Shown here in pieces: positions 52,137 through 60,975 of a DNA stretch of 64,000 bases (positions are counted from its first letter, which is position 1; every line of letters begins with the position of its first letter). The position numbers and the translations under genes are program-made. The stretch comes from Abyssalbus ytuae (GTDB lineage Bacteria; Bacteroidota; Bacteroidia; Flavobacteriales; Flavobacteriaceae): NCBI RefSeq assembly GCF_022807975.1, contig NZ_CP094358.1:3534001-3598000 (forward strand), in the 5' to 3' direction. Below the pieces are notes generated by a model that had not been told where the DNA came from, did no database searches, and saw only the letters and a program-made list of their open reading frames with translations.

Positions 52137-52571
52137 ATGAGTCTTATTAAGAGAAATCCGGTGGTAACATTACCTTCATTATTTGATGAGTTTTTTAAAC
52201 CAGATTGGTTAGGGGGAATGGAATCATTTAATTCCACTGTTCCGGCAGTTAATGTAAAAGAAACCGATAATAATTTTTCTATAGAATTGGCTGTACCGGG
52301 AATGAAAAAAGATGATTTTAATGTAGAAGTAGATGAAAACATTCTTACCATTTCGGCAGAAACAAAGACTGAAAAAGAAGATAAAGCCGAAGATGGCAAG
52401 TACATGCGTAAAGAATTTAGCTATAGTACTTTTAAAAGATCATTTACTTTACCCGAAACTGTCAATGACGAAGAAATAAAAGCTTCTTATGAAGATGGAG
52501 TGCTTAAGCTGGTATTGCCTAAAAGAGAAGAAGCGTTACCAAAACCTAAAAGATTGATAGAAATAGGATAA
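52137..52571 (+). CDS. Small heat shock protein, Hsp20 family
   Basis: A 144-aa alpha-crystallin-domain chaperone that holds unfolding proteins. The N-terminus reads MSLIKRNPVVTLPSLFDEFF; the alpha-crystallin domain (about 40-130) ends with the conserved GVLKLVLPKRE, and the C-terminal IxI/V-like motif is PKPKRLIEIG. It is monocistronic with a strong terminator. The two dyads upstream suggest repression under normal growth. Confidence 0.94.
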   Translation: MSLIKRNPVVTLPSLFDEFFKPDWLGGMESFNSTVPAVNVKETDNNFSIELAVPGMKKDDFNVEVDENILTISAETKTEKEDKAEDGKYMRKEFSYSTFKRSFTLPETVNDEEIKASYEDGVLKLVLPKREEALPKPKRLIEIG

Positions 52572-52645
52572 TCCTGTTTCACAAAAATTTTGCTGAAGAG
52601 CATGTTTTTTCATAATGTTGATTTGGTTAGTTAGTTAATGGCAAG

Positions 52646-52669
52646 ATGCCCGGTATTCCGGGCATTTTG
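52646..52669 (+). terminator. Intrinsic terminator after hsp20
   Basis: A perfect 8-bp stem ATGCCCGG (52646-52653) and CCGGGCAT (52658-52665) with a TATT loop and TTTG after. GC-rich for this genome. Confidence 0.85.
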
Positions 52670-52681
52670 TATTATATCGTA

Positions 52682-53155
52682 TTATTTTTCCACTATAAAA
52701 TCCGGATTGTGATAAACTTTAAAGGTTAACGAATTTGCAATAAAGCATAATTCATTTGCACGTTGGTGTAATTTTGATGCTTTTGGAATCATCGAGCTTT
52801 CACTAATTGTAATAGCCGGATTTAAAGAGACTTCTTTAAACCTTCCGTTTCCATCCTTTGTCTCTATCATAATTCCTGTTGGTTTGTCACTGTAGCCGGT
52901 AATTATAATTCCCGCTTCTGAACATAAATGTAAATACCAGAGCATATGACAAGCGGATATGGATGCGATAAGGAGTTCTTCAGGATTATATTTAAATGGA
53001 TCTCCCCTGAAAGCCGGATCTGAAGAGCCTAAAATATCAGGTTTATTTGTTGTTGATATAACATGGCTTCTTTCAAATTCCTTATAGCCGGAAGTTCCTT
53101 TTCCGGAGTTTCCTGTCCAATGAACAGTCAAACTGTAATTATGTTCACGATTCAT
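52682..53155 (-). CDS. OsmC/Ohr-family peroxidase-like protein
   Basis: A 157-aa protein of the OsmC/YhfA family. The paired cysteines that reduce organic hydroperoxides are likely C69 (SISACHM) and C137 (ANELCFIA); a further Cys is at 78. The start MNREHNYSLTVHWTGN and the NPEELLIASISAC segment are typical. It follows the ACT-domain gene by 23 bp, and both lie opposite an ArsR regulator, so a thiol or redox-stress role is plausible. Confidence 0.85.
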   Translation of the reverse strand: MNREHNYSLTVHWTGNSGKGTSGYKEFERSHVISTTNKPDILGSSDPAFRGDPFKYNPEELLIASISACHMLWYLHLCSEAGIIITGYSDKPTGIMIETKDGNGRFKEVSLNPAITISESSMIPKASKLHQRANELCFIANSLTFKVYHNPDFIVEK

Positions 53156-53178
53156 AATTTTAATTCTTTTTTATAAAT

Positions 53179-53574
53179 TTAACTCCACCATGTTTTCATC
53201 CAGTTTGTTGAGACCATTTTAGCTTTTTCGTAATCATCAGGTACAATAATCAATTGATTAGAATGATCACTGTACTGTGTTAGAATATTTACGGAAGCAT
53301 CTGATAGTGCTCTACAAAACATTCCCAGTTGCCCGGGGATATCTTGTCTAAGTTTTTGAATAATCACATCATTGATTTTTATTGCCTTAAACCCTGCTTT
53401 CTCCAATTCATCCTTTGCTTTATCTGCTTCTTCTACCAAAAAATGAGCAATAGCAACATTACCATTTTGGAAAACCCCTCCACCTTCAAGGCTGATTTTG
53501 TGTTTTCCCAGAGTTTCACCCATTAAAGCTAAAGCCCCGGGTTTGTTATCCAATAGAATTTCTATGTCTTTCAT
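53179..53574 (-). CDS. ACT-domain protein
   Basis: A 131-aa protein made of two ACT-like domains: KDIEILLDNKPGALALMGETLGK at the start, and DIPGQLGMFCRALSDASVNILTQYSD in the second half. ACT domains bind amino acids or small ligands. The start at 53574 (MKDIEILL) is chosen because the frame upstream crosses into the divergent arsR-like gene. It precedes the OsmC gene by 23 bp; the ArsR gene is 70 bp away in the other direction. Confidence 0.8.
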   Translation of the reverse strand: MKDIEILLDNKPGALALMGETLGKHKISLEGGGVFQNGNVAIAHFLVEEADKAKDELEKAGFKAIKINDVIIQKLRQDIPGQLGMFCRALSDASVNILTQYSDHSNQLIIVPDDYEKAKMVSTNWMKTWWS

Positions 53575-53591
53575 GATTTTAAAATTTTTAT

Positions 53592-53642
53592 TTGAAACAA
53601 AGTAAAAAGAATCACTACTTTTATATTTCATTCTATGATGAA
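53592..53642 (+). promoter_or_regulatory. Promoter and inverted repeat of the arsR-like gene
   Basis: TTG (53592-53594), a 21-nt spacer, and TACTTTTA (53616-53623), one base off TAnnTTTG. Just downstream, TTCAT (53627-53631) and ATGAA (53638-53642) form a short inverted repeat 2 bp before the ATG, a candidate autoregulatory operator. Confidence 0.4.
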
Positions 53643-53644
53643 TA

Positions 53645-54322
53645 ATGGAAGAAAATAATTTCATTTCGATAACATCTTTATTGTGTGAACCATCGAGAGC
53701 AAAAATATTGTGGAATTTACTCGATGGAAGAGCCTATACTGCAGGAGAACTTGCTTTGGCTTCAGATTTATCAGCCACTTCTGTCAGTAATCATTTGACG
53801 AAATTACTAAAAGGAAAAATCCTTAAAGTTAGTGTTCAGGGAAGGCACCGGTATTATTCATTTGCTAATTCTGATGTTGCTTATGCTGTAGAATCACTGG
53901 CAAATCTGGCAAATGAACATCCTTTATCTACCCAACCTAAAATCTCTGGCATTAAGTATTGCCGTACATGTTATGATCATCTGGCTGGTTATGTTGGTGT
54001 TACCCTTACTGAGGCGTTGGAAAATCAAGGCTATTTAAAAAAATCCGGAATAGTTTACGATGTAACAGTAAAAGGATGGGAGTGGTTTTCCAATCTTAAT
54101 ATTTCAGAAAAGGATTTTTTTAAAAGTCGTCGTTCGTTAACTCGTCAATGTCTTGATTGGTCAGAGAGACGTTCTCACCTGGCCGGACATTTAGGGGCTG
54201 TTTTCCTCCAAACAATGTTGCAAAACGGGTGGTTTAAGAAAGTAGAATTTTCCAGAGAATTAATTATAACTTCCAAAGGACGTCACTCACTCTATACTTT
54301 GTTAGGGATCAATTTCCAATAA
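53645..54322 (+). CDS. ArsR-family transcription regulator with cysteine-bearing C-terminal part
   Basis: A 225-aa winged-helix regulator. The N-terminal DNA-binding part (about 1-95) has GELALASDLSATSVSNHLTKLLKGKIL, the HTH, and the wing with GRHRYYSF. The C-terminal half carries KYCRTCYDHLAGYVG and RQCLDWSERRSHLAGHLG, two Cys/His-containing repeats typical of a subgroup of ArsR regulators and possible metal or redox sensors. It is divergent from the ACT-OsmC pair, which it likely regulates. Confidence 0.88.
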   Translation: MEENNFISITSLLCEPSRAKILWNLLDGRAYTAGELALASDLSATSVSNHLTKLLKGKILKVSVQGRHRYYSFANSDVAYAVESLANLANEHPLSTQPKISGIKYCRTCYDHLAGYVGVTLTEALENQGYLKKSGIVYDVTVKGWEWFSNLNISEKDFFKSRRSLTRQCLDWSERRSHLAGHLGAVFLQTMLQNGWFKKVEFSRELIITSKGRHSLYTLLGINFQ

Positions 54323-54334
54323 TCCCCTGGGTTT

Positions 54335-56335
54335 TTATAGCTTAGTTTTTTCCTGTAACACTTTTATTTCATCCCTTAATTTAGCAGCTTGCATAAAATC
54401 CAGTTCTTTGGCGGCTTTTTCCATTTCTTTTCTTTTTTCCCTGATGAGTTTTTCCAGTTGGGGTTTGGACATGTAAGCAGTATCCGGCTCGGCGGCAGCT
54501 TTTAGGGCTTCTTTTTCATAATGATAAGTAGATACTGAATTTTTCGTTAAAACATTATCCAGACTTTTATTTAATGCCTGAGGGGTAATATTATTGGTCA
54601 GGTTATAAGCTATTTGTTTCTCTCTGCGGTAATTAGTTTGATCGATAGTTTTTTGCATACTCTCAGTAATCTTATCAGCATACATAATTGCTTTACCGTT
54701 TAAGTTTCTGGCTGCCCTGCCCACTGTTTGGGTAAGTGAGCGGTTACTTCTTAAAAAACCTTCTTTGTCTGCATCAAGAATAGCGACTAAAGATACTTCG
54801 GGCAAGTCCAGGCCTTCACGTAAAAGATTAACACCAATTAATACATCAAAGAGTCCTTTTCTAAGGTCTTGCATTATTTCAACTCTTTCCAAAGTATCAA
54901 CATCACTGTGAATATAACGACATCTTATGGCGATACGAGTAAGATATTTAGTAAGTTCCTCGGCCATTCGTTTGGTGAGGGTAGTGACTAATACTCTTTC
55001 ATCTTTCTCAACCCTTTGTTGTATTTCTTCAACCAGGTCATCAATCTGATTTGGGCTTGGCCTGACTTCAATTACAGGATCCAATAAACCGGTGGGCCGG
55101 ATTACCTGTTCAACAAACACACCCCCACTTTTTTGCAATTCGTAATCTGCAGGGGTAGCACTTACGTAAATAACCTGGTTTTGCAGGGCTTCAAACTCTT
55201 CAAATTTTAATGGCCTGTTATCCATGGCAGCAGGTAACCTGAAGCCATATTCTACCAGGTTTTCCTTGCGGGATCTGTCACCACCGTACATGGCATGAAC
55301 CTGAGGTATGGTTACGTGACTTTCATCTACTACCATTAAATAATCATCCGGGAAATAATCCAGTAGGCAGAAAGGCCTTGTTCCCGGTTCTCGGCCGTCC
55401 AGGTACCTTGAATAATTTTCTATTCCCGAGCAATAACCCAGTTCGCGTATCATTTCCAGGTCAAAATTGGTACGCTCTTCCAATCTCTTGGCTTCAAGGT
55501 GTTTCCCTATTTCTTTAAAATAATCTACCTGTTTCACGAGATCCTCCTGTATGTGTTGAATGGCACTTTGCAATACATCCGGGGAAGTTACAAACATATT
55601 GGCCGGGTAAATGGTAAGCCTGTCATATTTTTCTATGAACCTGTTATTATCAATCGGATCAAAAGCTTCAATTTCTTCAATTTCATCTCCAAAAAAGTGA
55701 ATTCTGAACGCCTGATCAGCATAACTCGGGTAAATATCAACAACATCTCCTTTTACCCTGAAATTACCATGATTGAACTCTGCTGTAGTACGTGAATATA
55801 AGCTTTGTACTAACTGGTGTAAAAATTTTGTACGGGGTAAAACCTGGTCTCTTTCTATTGAAATAACATTTTTCTGAAACTCTATCGGGTTACCTATACC
55901 GTACAAACATGATACTGATGCCACCACCAGAACATCCCTTCGCCCGGATAGGAGGGAAGAAGTAGCGCTAAGACGCAGTTTTTCTATTTCTTCATTAATA
56001 GAGAGGTCTTTTTCAATATAGGTTCCGGTAACAGGAATATAGGCTTCCGGCTGGTAATAATCATAGTAAGAAACAAAATATTCAACGGCATTGTTTGGAA
56101 AAAACTGTTTAAACTCCGAATATAACTGAGCTGCCAAAGTTTTGTTATGAGCCAGCACCAGTGTAGGCTTTTGAACAGTTTCTATCACATTAGCTACCGT
56201 AAAAGTTTTACCGGAACCTGTTACCCCCAGCAAAGTTTGATATTTTTCATCAGACTCTAGTCCGTTAACCAGTTCCATGATGGCTTCCGGCTGATCGCCT
56301 GTAGGTTTAAATCCGGATTCTATTTTAAATTTCAT
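54335..56335 (-). CDS. uvrB: UvrABC excinuclease subunit B
   Basis: Damage-recognition helicase subunit of nucleotide excision repair. The 666 aa include Walker A GVTGSGKT (37-44), the beta-hairpin YFVSYYDYYQPEAYIP that opens DNA, motif II VVDESH, helicase motifs with TVGRAARN, and the C-terminal UVR domain (from about 625, with LRDEIKVLQE) that contacts UvrC. It starts 21 bp after the T9SS protein gene, on the same strand. uvrA and uvrC are not in the window. Confidence 0.98.
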   Translation of the reverse strand: MKFKIESGFKPTGDQPEAIMELVNGLESDEKYQTLLGVTGSGKTFTVANVIETVQKPTLVLAHNKTLAAQLYSEFKQFFPNNAVEYFVSYYDYYQPEAYIPVTGTYIEKDLSINEEIEKLRLSATSSLLSGRRDVLVVASVSCLYGIGNPIEFQKNVISIERDQVLPRTKFLHQLVQSLYSRTTAEFNHGNFRVKGDVVDIYPSYADQAFRIHFFGDEIEEIEAFDPIDNNRFIEKYDRLTIYPANMFVTSPDVLQSAIQHIQEDLVKQVDYFKEIGKHLEAKRLEERTNFDLEMIRELGYCSGIENYSRYLDGREPGTRPFCLLDYFPDDYLMVVDESHVTIPQVHAMYGGDRSRKENLVEYGFRLPAAMDNRPLKFEEFEALQNQVIYVSATPADYELQKSGGVFVEQVIRPTGLLDPVIEVRPSPNQIDDLVEEIQQRVEKDERVLVTTLTKRMAEELTKYLTRIAIRCRYIHSDVDTLERVEIMQDLRKGLFDVLIGVNLLREGLDLPEVSLVAILDADKEGFLRSNRSLTQTVGRAARNLNGKAIMYADKITESMQKTIDQTNYRREKQIAYNLTNNITPQALNKSLDNVLTKNSVSTYHYEKEALKAAAEPDTAYMSKPQLEKLIREKRKEMEKAAKELDFMQAAKLRDEIKVLQEKTKL

Positions 56336-56356
56336 GTTTCAAAATTACTAAAAGGC

Positions 56357-59113
56357 TTATCTCTTAAGTGTGAAATGTCCCTTAAAATTTCTGCCATCGC
56401 TTAATTGTAATGTAAACCAATAATCCGTGGCAGGCATTATTTTGCCATTAAAGGTACCGTTCCACCCCAAACCGGTAGGCAAAACCCTGGTAATGAGTTT
56501 TCCAAACCTGTCAAAAATTAAAATATCTGTATTCTGCTGAAAAATTTCAGATAAACCCTGAATATTCCAATAATCATTCATCCCATCATTATTCGGGGTG
56601 AAAAATTTAGGATATCCTATGACGGCTATCTCTTTTTCCGACACACCGCAACCGTTTTTATCCCTCACATAAATGGTCATAAAACCCGGAGGTACATTTT
56701 CAAATACATTACTTTCCTGGTATGGTCCGTCTTCGTTTAAAGAATATTCATAATCACCTTCACCTTGTGCTATAACAATCACCGAATTTTCAGAAGAAAG
56801 ATCGTTTATTTGTGTGTCACCTGTAATAGTAGCTATATCTGATGCCGACACTGTAATTATTTCAGAATCGCTGCATGATCTTGTGGTCCCTAAATCATTA
56901 TGTATATAGGAAACTTCCAAACGGTAATTTCCGGCCTGGTTAATTACAGGATTTTGAAGTGCCGATATAAGTGTTTCCTCGTTGTTTTGGTTTATATAGT
57001 ACCATGCATACCGGTCATATCCGGCAGAGGCATTTAAAGTTAGAGATGGATTATTTAAGCAAATTATATTTTCCTGGGCAGGTATATTGAGATTGGGTTT
57101 TTCATCTACCATCAGAGTAAAAGTTTCAACTCCCATGCAATTTCCGTCATCATCTTCGAGCTTTACGTAAATAGTTGTTTTATGATTAAAAAGAAGATTT
57201 CCCGAAAGAGGATTCTCTTCATAAGAAAGATCATCTAAGTTTTGATAAAAGTTACTGTTGAAACCGGAAAAATCACCGGCAATTTCATTCAAATCAAAAT
57301 GAGCACTTAAGATATTATCATCCGTATTTTCATCGCAGTTAAAGTAATGAGGTATTGATGCTGTACCAGCAGCAGCTGTATTAACTATAAGGTCAATATT
57401 AGCTATGCTGCTGCACCCTCCTTCATTTGTTACCACAGCCACCAGGGTTTGATTGGGATCGGAATTAATATATTCATCAATCCCGGTTATGGGAGTATCA
57501 CCGTTATTATAGGAATTGAGGTCATGATAATATTCGATGGTTACATTATTTTCGTTGGTAATAAGATGATCGGCATCTGCAAGATTAAAAACAGTAATAC
57601 CGTCACTGTTCCCCAGAAAATCGCAGGCGGTTAGAGAGGTGTTGTTAACATTTGGTAAATCGTATACGGTTACGGCTGCTTCCCCGATGGTGGGACAATC
57701 TCCCGGGTTTACGGTCATCTCCATTTCATATAAGCCCGAATCAGCAGATGTTGCATTATTTATTTCCAAAGAATAAGTCGTGTTGGGTAACACCGTTCCA
57801 TCCTTCATCCAAACATACGTTGCCCCCGGTATATTTTCCGCCTGTAAAGTATAGGATTCTCCAATACATAAGTCCAGAATAGAGCTGGTTGTGGAAGTAG
57901 AACTTTTAATGATATCCACTTTATTAAATAAAGATTGAATAAAAGGAGGAAGGCCCTGTGACGACCTTCTGCTGCCTAAATTTAAGGCGTTGTGCTGATA
58001 ATCTGAAGTGGTTCCGGGAAGGTCAGGATTATTAATTATGCCAAGAAAATTGCTACCTGTATCATACGAAGGAGAGAGTGCCCTGTATACCTTACCGTTG
58101 CTTCCCAGTTGGAGTGCCCCTCTGTATAAGTCCACCCTTTCATCCAGTATTACCTGGGAAGCTTCAATATCCGAGGCAAACAGATCAAACTGCAGGAGAG
58201 AAGAACTATTTTGTCCGGGGGAATTAACAGGAATATCATTATATGTATTTACATACAGAAATTGATTATTAGGGGAAAACTCAACTCCGTAGGGAAAATT
58301 ATTGGCCGTGTTTATTATTAATTTTTGCTGGTTGGAAAATCGTCCGGTATTCACATTAAAATCATACAGGTAAAGCCCGTCCCTTACATGGGCAGTGGCG
58401 GCTTTTGTTCCGTCGGGAGAAATTTTTAAATACCCCCTTGCGTCCGTTCTGGCAGGGTCTTCAGTGGTAATTCCTGAAAAGGTACTTTTTACCGGGGTAG
58501 TATTCACGCCGGCAGCATTCACTTCAAAACTGTAAAAAGTATCCGCTATTTCAGAAATACCGTCATTGGCAGCAAAAGTCATTACCCAGATGGAGCCTGA
58601 AAAGCAATCTTTCACAACAGCTGAAATTTTCTCGGTACAACTATGTAAAAGGTTTATGTTTTTTGAGGTTACATCCCCGTTGTTATTATCCCGGGTCATA
58701 TCAACTACCGAATAGTTAAATCCGAAATCAGGATCACCTGTCAGGTTAACCGAGGTGTCAACGGTAAAAATAAAATACATGTTCTCATTATCCGGCTGAG
58801 GTACAATTATAGCCGACTGGCTGCTGGACGGGTCACCATACAACCCTGTGCCATTAGGCATAAGTTGGTGGTTGCTGTTCCATACATTTATCCCGTCAGT
58901 ATAAAACAATAAGTTTCCAAAGGCATCCGATATGGTAGCACAACCTTCCCGGGTATTTAACTGCCCGTTGGTTACGGGGCTTACGGTACCGTCATTATTA
59001 AACCTTAAACCGGCATTTTCCCCAAAATACCAATTAGAGGTTTCTCCCTGGGAATATGAAAACGGAATAATAAAAATAATACAGATAAAGCCTGCCAGTG
59101 CCTTTAAATTCAT
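56357..59113 (-). CDS. T9SS cargo protein with type-B sorting domain
   Basis: A 918-aa exported protein of the large flavobacterial surface-protein type. A Sec signal peptide (about 1-21) is followed by a beta-propeller-like part (WYFGENAGLRFNNDG, GNLLFYTDGINVWNS), then Ig-like/PKD-type domains with VYVWMKDGTVLPNTTYSLE and SDSGLYEMEM, repeated acidic/disulfide linkers, and the C-terminal type-B T9SS sorting domain (about residues 830-918) starting at FFTPNNDGMNDYWNI, with FDRFGKLI and a final GHFTLKR. It is carried by the gliding/secretion (type IX) system. Its partner or substrate is unknown. Confidence 0.92.
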   Translation of the reverse strand: MNLKALAGFICIIFIIPFSYSQGETSNWYFGENAGLRFNNDGTVSPVTNGQLNTREGCATISDAFGNLLFYTDGINVWNSNHQLMPNGTGLYGDPSSSQSAIIVPQPDNENMYFIFTVDTSVNLTGDPDFGFNYSVVDMTRDNNNGDVTSKNINLLHSCTEKISAVVKDCFSGSIWVMTFAANDGISEIADTFYSFEVNAAGVNTTPVKSTFSGITTEDPARTDARGYLKISPDGTKAATAHVRDGLYLYDFNVNTGRFSNQQKLIINTANNFPYGVEFSPNNQFLYVNTYNDIPVNSPGQNSSSLLQFDLFASDIEASQVILDERVDLYRGALQLGSNGKVYRALSPSYDTGSNFLGIINNPDLPGTTSDYQHNALNLGSRRSSQGLPPFIQSLFNKVDIIKSSTSTTSSILDLCIGESYTLQAENIPGATYVWMKDGTVLPNTTYSLEINNATSADSGLYEMEMTVNPGDCPTIGEAAVTVYDLPNVNNTSLTACDFLGNSDGITVFNLADADHLITNENNVTIEYYHDLNSYNNGDTPITGIDEYINSDPNQTLVAVVTNEGGCSSIANIDLIVNTAAAGTASIPHYFNCDENTDDNILSAHFDLNEIAGDFSGFNSNFYQNLDDLSYEENPLSGNLLFNHKTTIYVKLEDDDGNCMGVETFTLMVDEKPNLNIPAQENIICLNNPSLTLNASAGYDRYAWYYINQNNEETLISALQNPVINQAGNYRLEVSYIHNDLGTTRSCSDSEIITVSASDIATITGDTQINDLSSENSVIVIAQGEGDYEYSLNEDGPYQESNVFENVPPGFMTIYVRDKNGCGVSEKEIAVIGYPKFFTPNNDGMNDYWNIQGLSEIFQQNTDILIFDRFGKLITRVLPTGLGWNGTFNGKIMPATDYWFTLQLSDGRNFKGHFTLKR

Positions 59114-59132
59114 AGTATATCAAATATACTAT
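59112..59132 (-). promoter_or_regulatory. Palindromic promoter of the T9SS-cargo gene
   Basis: Nine-bp arms ATAGTATAT (59112-59120) and ATATACTAT (59124-59132) flank CAA, and on the minus strand the centre reads TATATTTG (59121-59128), a perfect TAnnTTTG box. It overlaps the start of the cargo gene and the permease stop codon. Confidence 0.5.
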
Positions 59133-59962
59133 AAATCGCGTTTTTTCAATAATTTATAAGATGAATAAATAAAAAAACAGGTCCAGGCAATCACTATGAT
59201 TATTTCAAACCATTTTACATGGTAATCATATGATAAATCTTCACCTACCTGGTTAGCCACAGATTGTACGGCAGAAAATCGTGTAAAAGGCTGATTAATT
59301 AAATTCCACATCGATTCCAAAGGAAAAAAGCCTGCAATGAAACCGGTAGTTTCTTTACTGAAAAATTTCCAAATCAATATTCCTTTGACAATCTGTTCAA
59401 TAAAAAACCATACAAATAAAAAACCAAGGGCAAATGCCGAACGTTTTACCAGGATACCCAGAAAAAGACAAAAAGAGAAAAAACCTATAAGCTTTATAAA
59501 ATAAGCAAAAATAAACTCGAGGTCAGAAAAAACTATGCTTGCTTCGGTAAAATCGGAATATAACAATCCCAAAACCAGGGATATGGTAAAAATAAACAAG
59601 GTCGAAATTAAAGAAAACCCTACTACGGTTAAAAATTTTGAAAGAATGAACTCTTTTTTGCTTAAACCGTCAATAAGATTTTGTTTTATGGTCTTGTAGC
59701 TATATTCATTAGCCATCATAGATACAATAACAATAGCCAGGAACATTTTAAAAAGAGCGGCAATAAAGGTATTAAAATGCCATATGTATGGAAAGTTAAA
59801 AATACCTTGTTCGGCCAGGTGAAATTTAACAGGGCCTATATCAAACTTAATAGCTGCAATAAGAGCGATGGAAGTTAAAAGTATAAAATAAGAAAATATT
59901 AAAAATTTGCTGGACCGGTTATTCCACAGCTTTATAAATTCTATTTCAAGTAGTCGTAACAT
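59129..59962 (-). CDS. ABC-2-type membrane permease
   Basis: A 277-aa inner-membrane protein with about six TM segments (roughly 22-40, 65-85, 105-125, 145-165, 175-195 and 250-268), of the ABC-2 exporter family. The start MLRLLEIEFIKLWNNRSSKF with a cytoplasmic charged stretch is typical. It follows the ATP-binding subunit by 19 bp, so the two form one exporter. Substrate unknown; possible lipid, peptide or Na+ export. Confidence 0.85.
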   Translation of the reverse strand: MLRLLEIEFIKLWNNRSSKFLIFSYFILLTSIALIAAIKFDIGPVKFHLAEQGIFNFPYIWHFNTFIAALFKMFLAIVIVSMMANEYSYKTIKQNLIDGLSKKEFILSKFLTVVGFSLISTLFIFTISLVLGLLYSDFTEASIVFSDLEFIFAYFIKLIGFFSFCLFLGILVKRSAFALGFLFVWFFIEQIVKGILIWKFFSKETTGFIAGFFPLESMWNLINQPFTRFSAVQSVANQVGEDLSYDYHVKWFEIIIVIAWTCFFIYSSYKLLKKRDL

Positions 59963-59981
59963 GTTTTTGTAAGTGATTAGT

Positions 59982-60884
59982 TTATTTTGATTGATGATTG
60001 GTTAAGGTGAGGAATTGTTCTTCAAGGCTTTCTTTCTTTTTAACCAGGTGTGAGAGTACAATACCGTTTTCAAACATTAGTTTGTTAAAGTCGGCTGCTT
60101 CAAGCGGTTCTTTTAAAAATACCTTAATAATGCCGTTTTCATTGCTGATTTTTCCAAAAGAAGCATTCTTACTTAGTATACCGGTTAGTTTTTCATCATC
60201 ACCGGATTTTAATTCGAAAAATCCGTAGCTGGCAATCATTTCATCCACTCTGCCTGAATATAATTTTTCACCTTTTCGTAAAATAACTACATGGCTGCAT
60301 ACTTTTTCAACTTCGTCCAGTAAATGTGAAGCGAGGAGAATGGTAGTGCCGGCCGCAGCAATCTTTTTTATTATTTCCCTTATCTGATGAATTCCCTGGG
60401 GGTCAAGCCCGTTGGTGGGCTCGTCCAAAATTAATATTTCAGGATCGTTTAAAAGGGCAGAGGCAATGGCCAAACGTTGTTTCATCCCTAAAGAGTAGGT
60501 TCGGAATTTACTGTCTTTTCTGTCCAGTAAGCCAACCAGTTCCAGCTTTTCGTTTATTTTGTCGGTAGCTACCTCTTTTATTTTACAAACCAGTTTTAAG
60601 TTTTGAACGGCCGTCATATAAGGGTAAAAATTAGGCCTTTCAATAATGGCCCCCACACGTTTAAGAGCCTGATGGGTAGAGATAGTGCCGTCAAACCAAA
60701 AAAAGTCGCCGTGGGTTTTATTTACTACATTTAAAACAATACCAAGGGTAGTGGATTTACCACTTCCGTTAGGGCCTAAAATACCATATACATTCCCTTT
60801 TTCAATAGTAAAAGAAAGATCTTTAACAGCTGTTAAATGTCCGAATTTTTTAGTAAGATTGTTAATGGTCAGAATTGGTTCCAA
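59982..60884 (-). CDS. ABC transporter ATP-binding protein
   Basis: A 300-aa ATPase of the exporter (DrrA/NatA-like) class. Walker A GPNGSGKST, Q-loop in a segment around AIIERPNFYP, signature YSLGMKQR (LSGGQ variant) and Walker B ILILDEPTNGLDPQG are present, with the H-loop in LLASHLLDE. A C-terminal 80-residue extension is common in this class. First gene of the exporter unit. Confidence 0.95.
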   Translation of the reverse strand: MEPILTINNLTKKFGHLTAVKDLSFTIEKGNVYGILGPNGSGKSTTLGIVLNVVNKTHGDFFWFDGTISTHQALKRVGAIIERPNFYPYMTAVQNLKLVCKIKEVATDKINEKLELVGLLDRKDSKFRTYSLGMKQRLAIASALLNDPEILILDEPTNGLDPQGIHQIREIIKKIAAAGTTILLASHLLDEVEKVCSHVVILRKGEKLYSGRVDEMIASYGFFELKSGDDEKLTGILSKNASFGKISNENGIIKVFLKEPLEAADFNKLMFENGIVLSHLVKKKESLEEQFLTLTNHQSK

Positions 60885-60919
60885 GATGTTCTGTTTTTTG
60901 ATCAGTTATATTTACTTGA

Positions 60920-60959
60920 CGAAAGTAGCTGCATTTTGTTACAATATAATGTAATTTTG
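60920..60959. promoter_or_regulatory. Back-to-back promoter-like elements between the ABC and kinase-fold genes
   Basis: On the minus strand TACTTTCG (60920-60927) resembles the -7 box (one base off TAnnTTTG), and the same eight-base word occurs before bshA (62547-62554). On the plus strand TAATTTTG (60952-60959) matches TAnnTTTG before the kinase-fold gene. Neither has a TTG at the right distance. Confidence 0.35.
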
Positions 60960-60975
60960 ATGAATAAAGGAAGAT

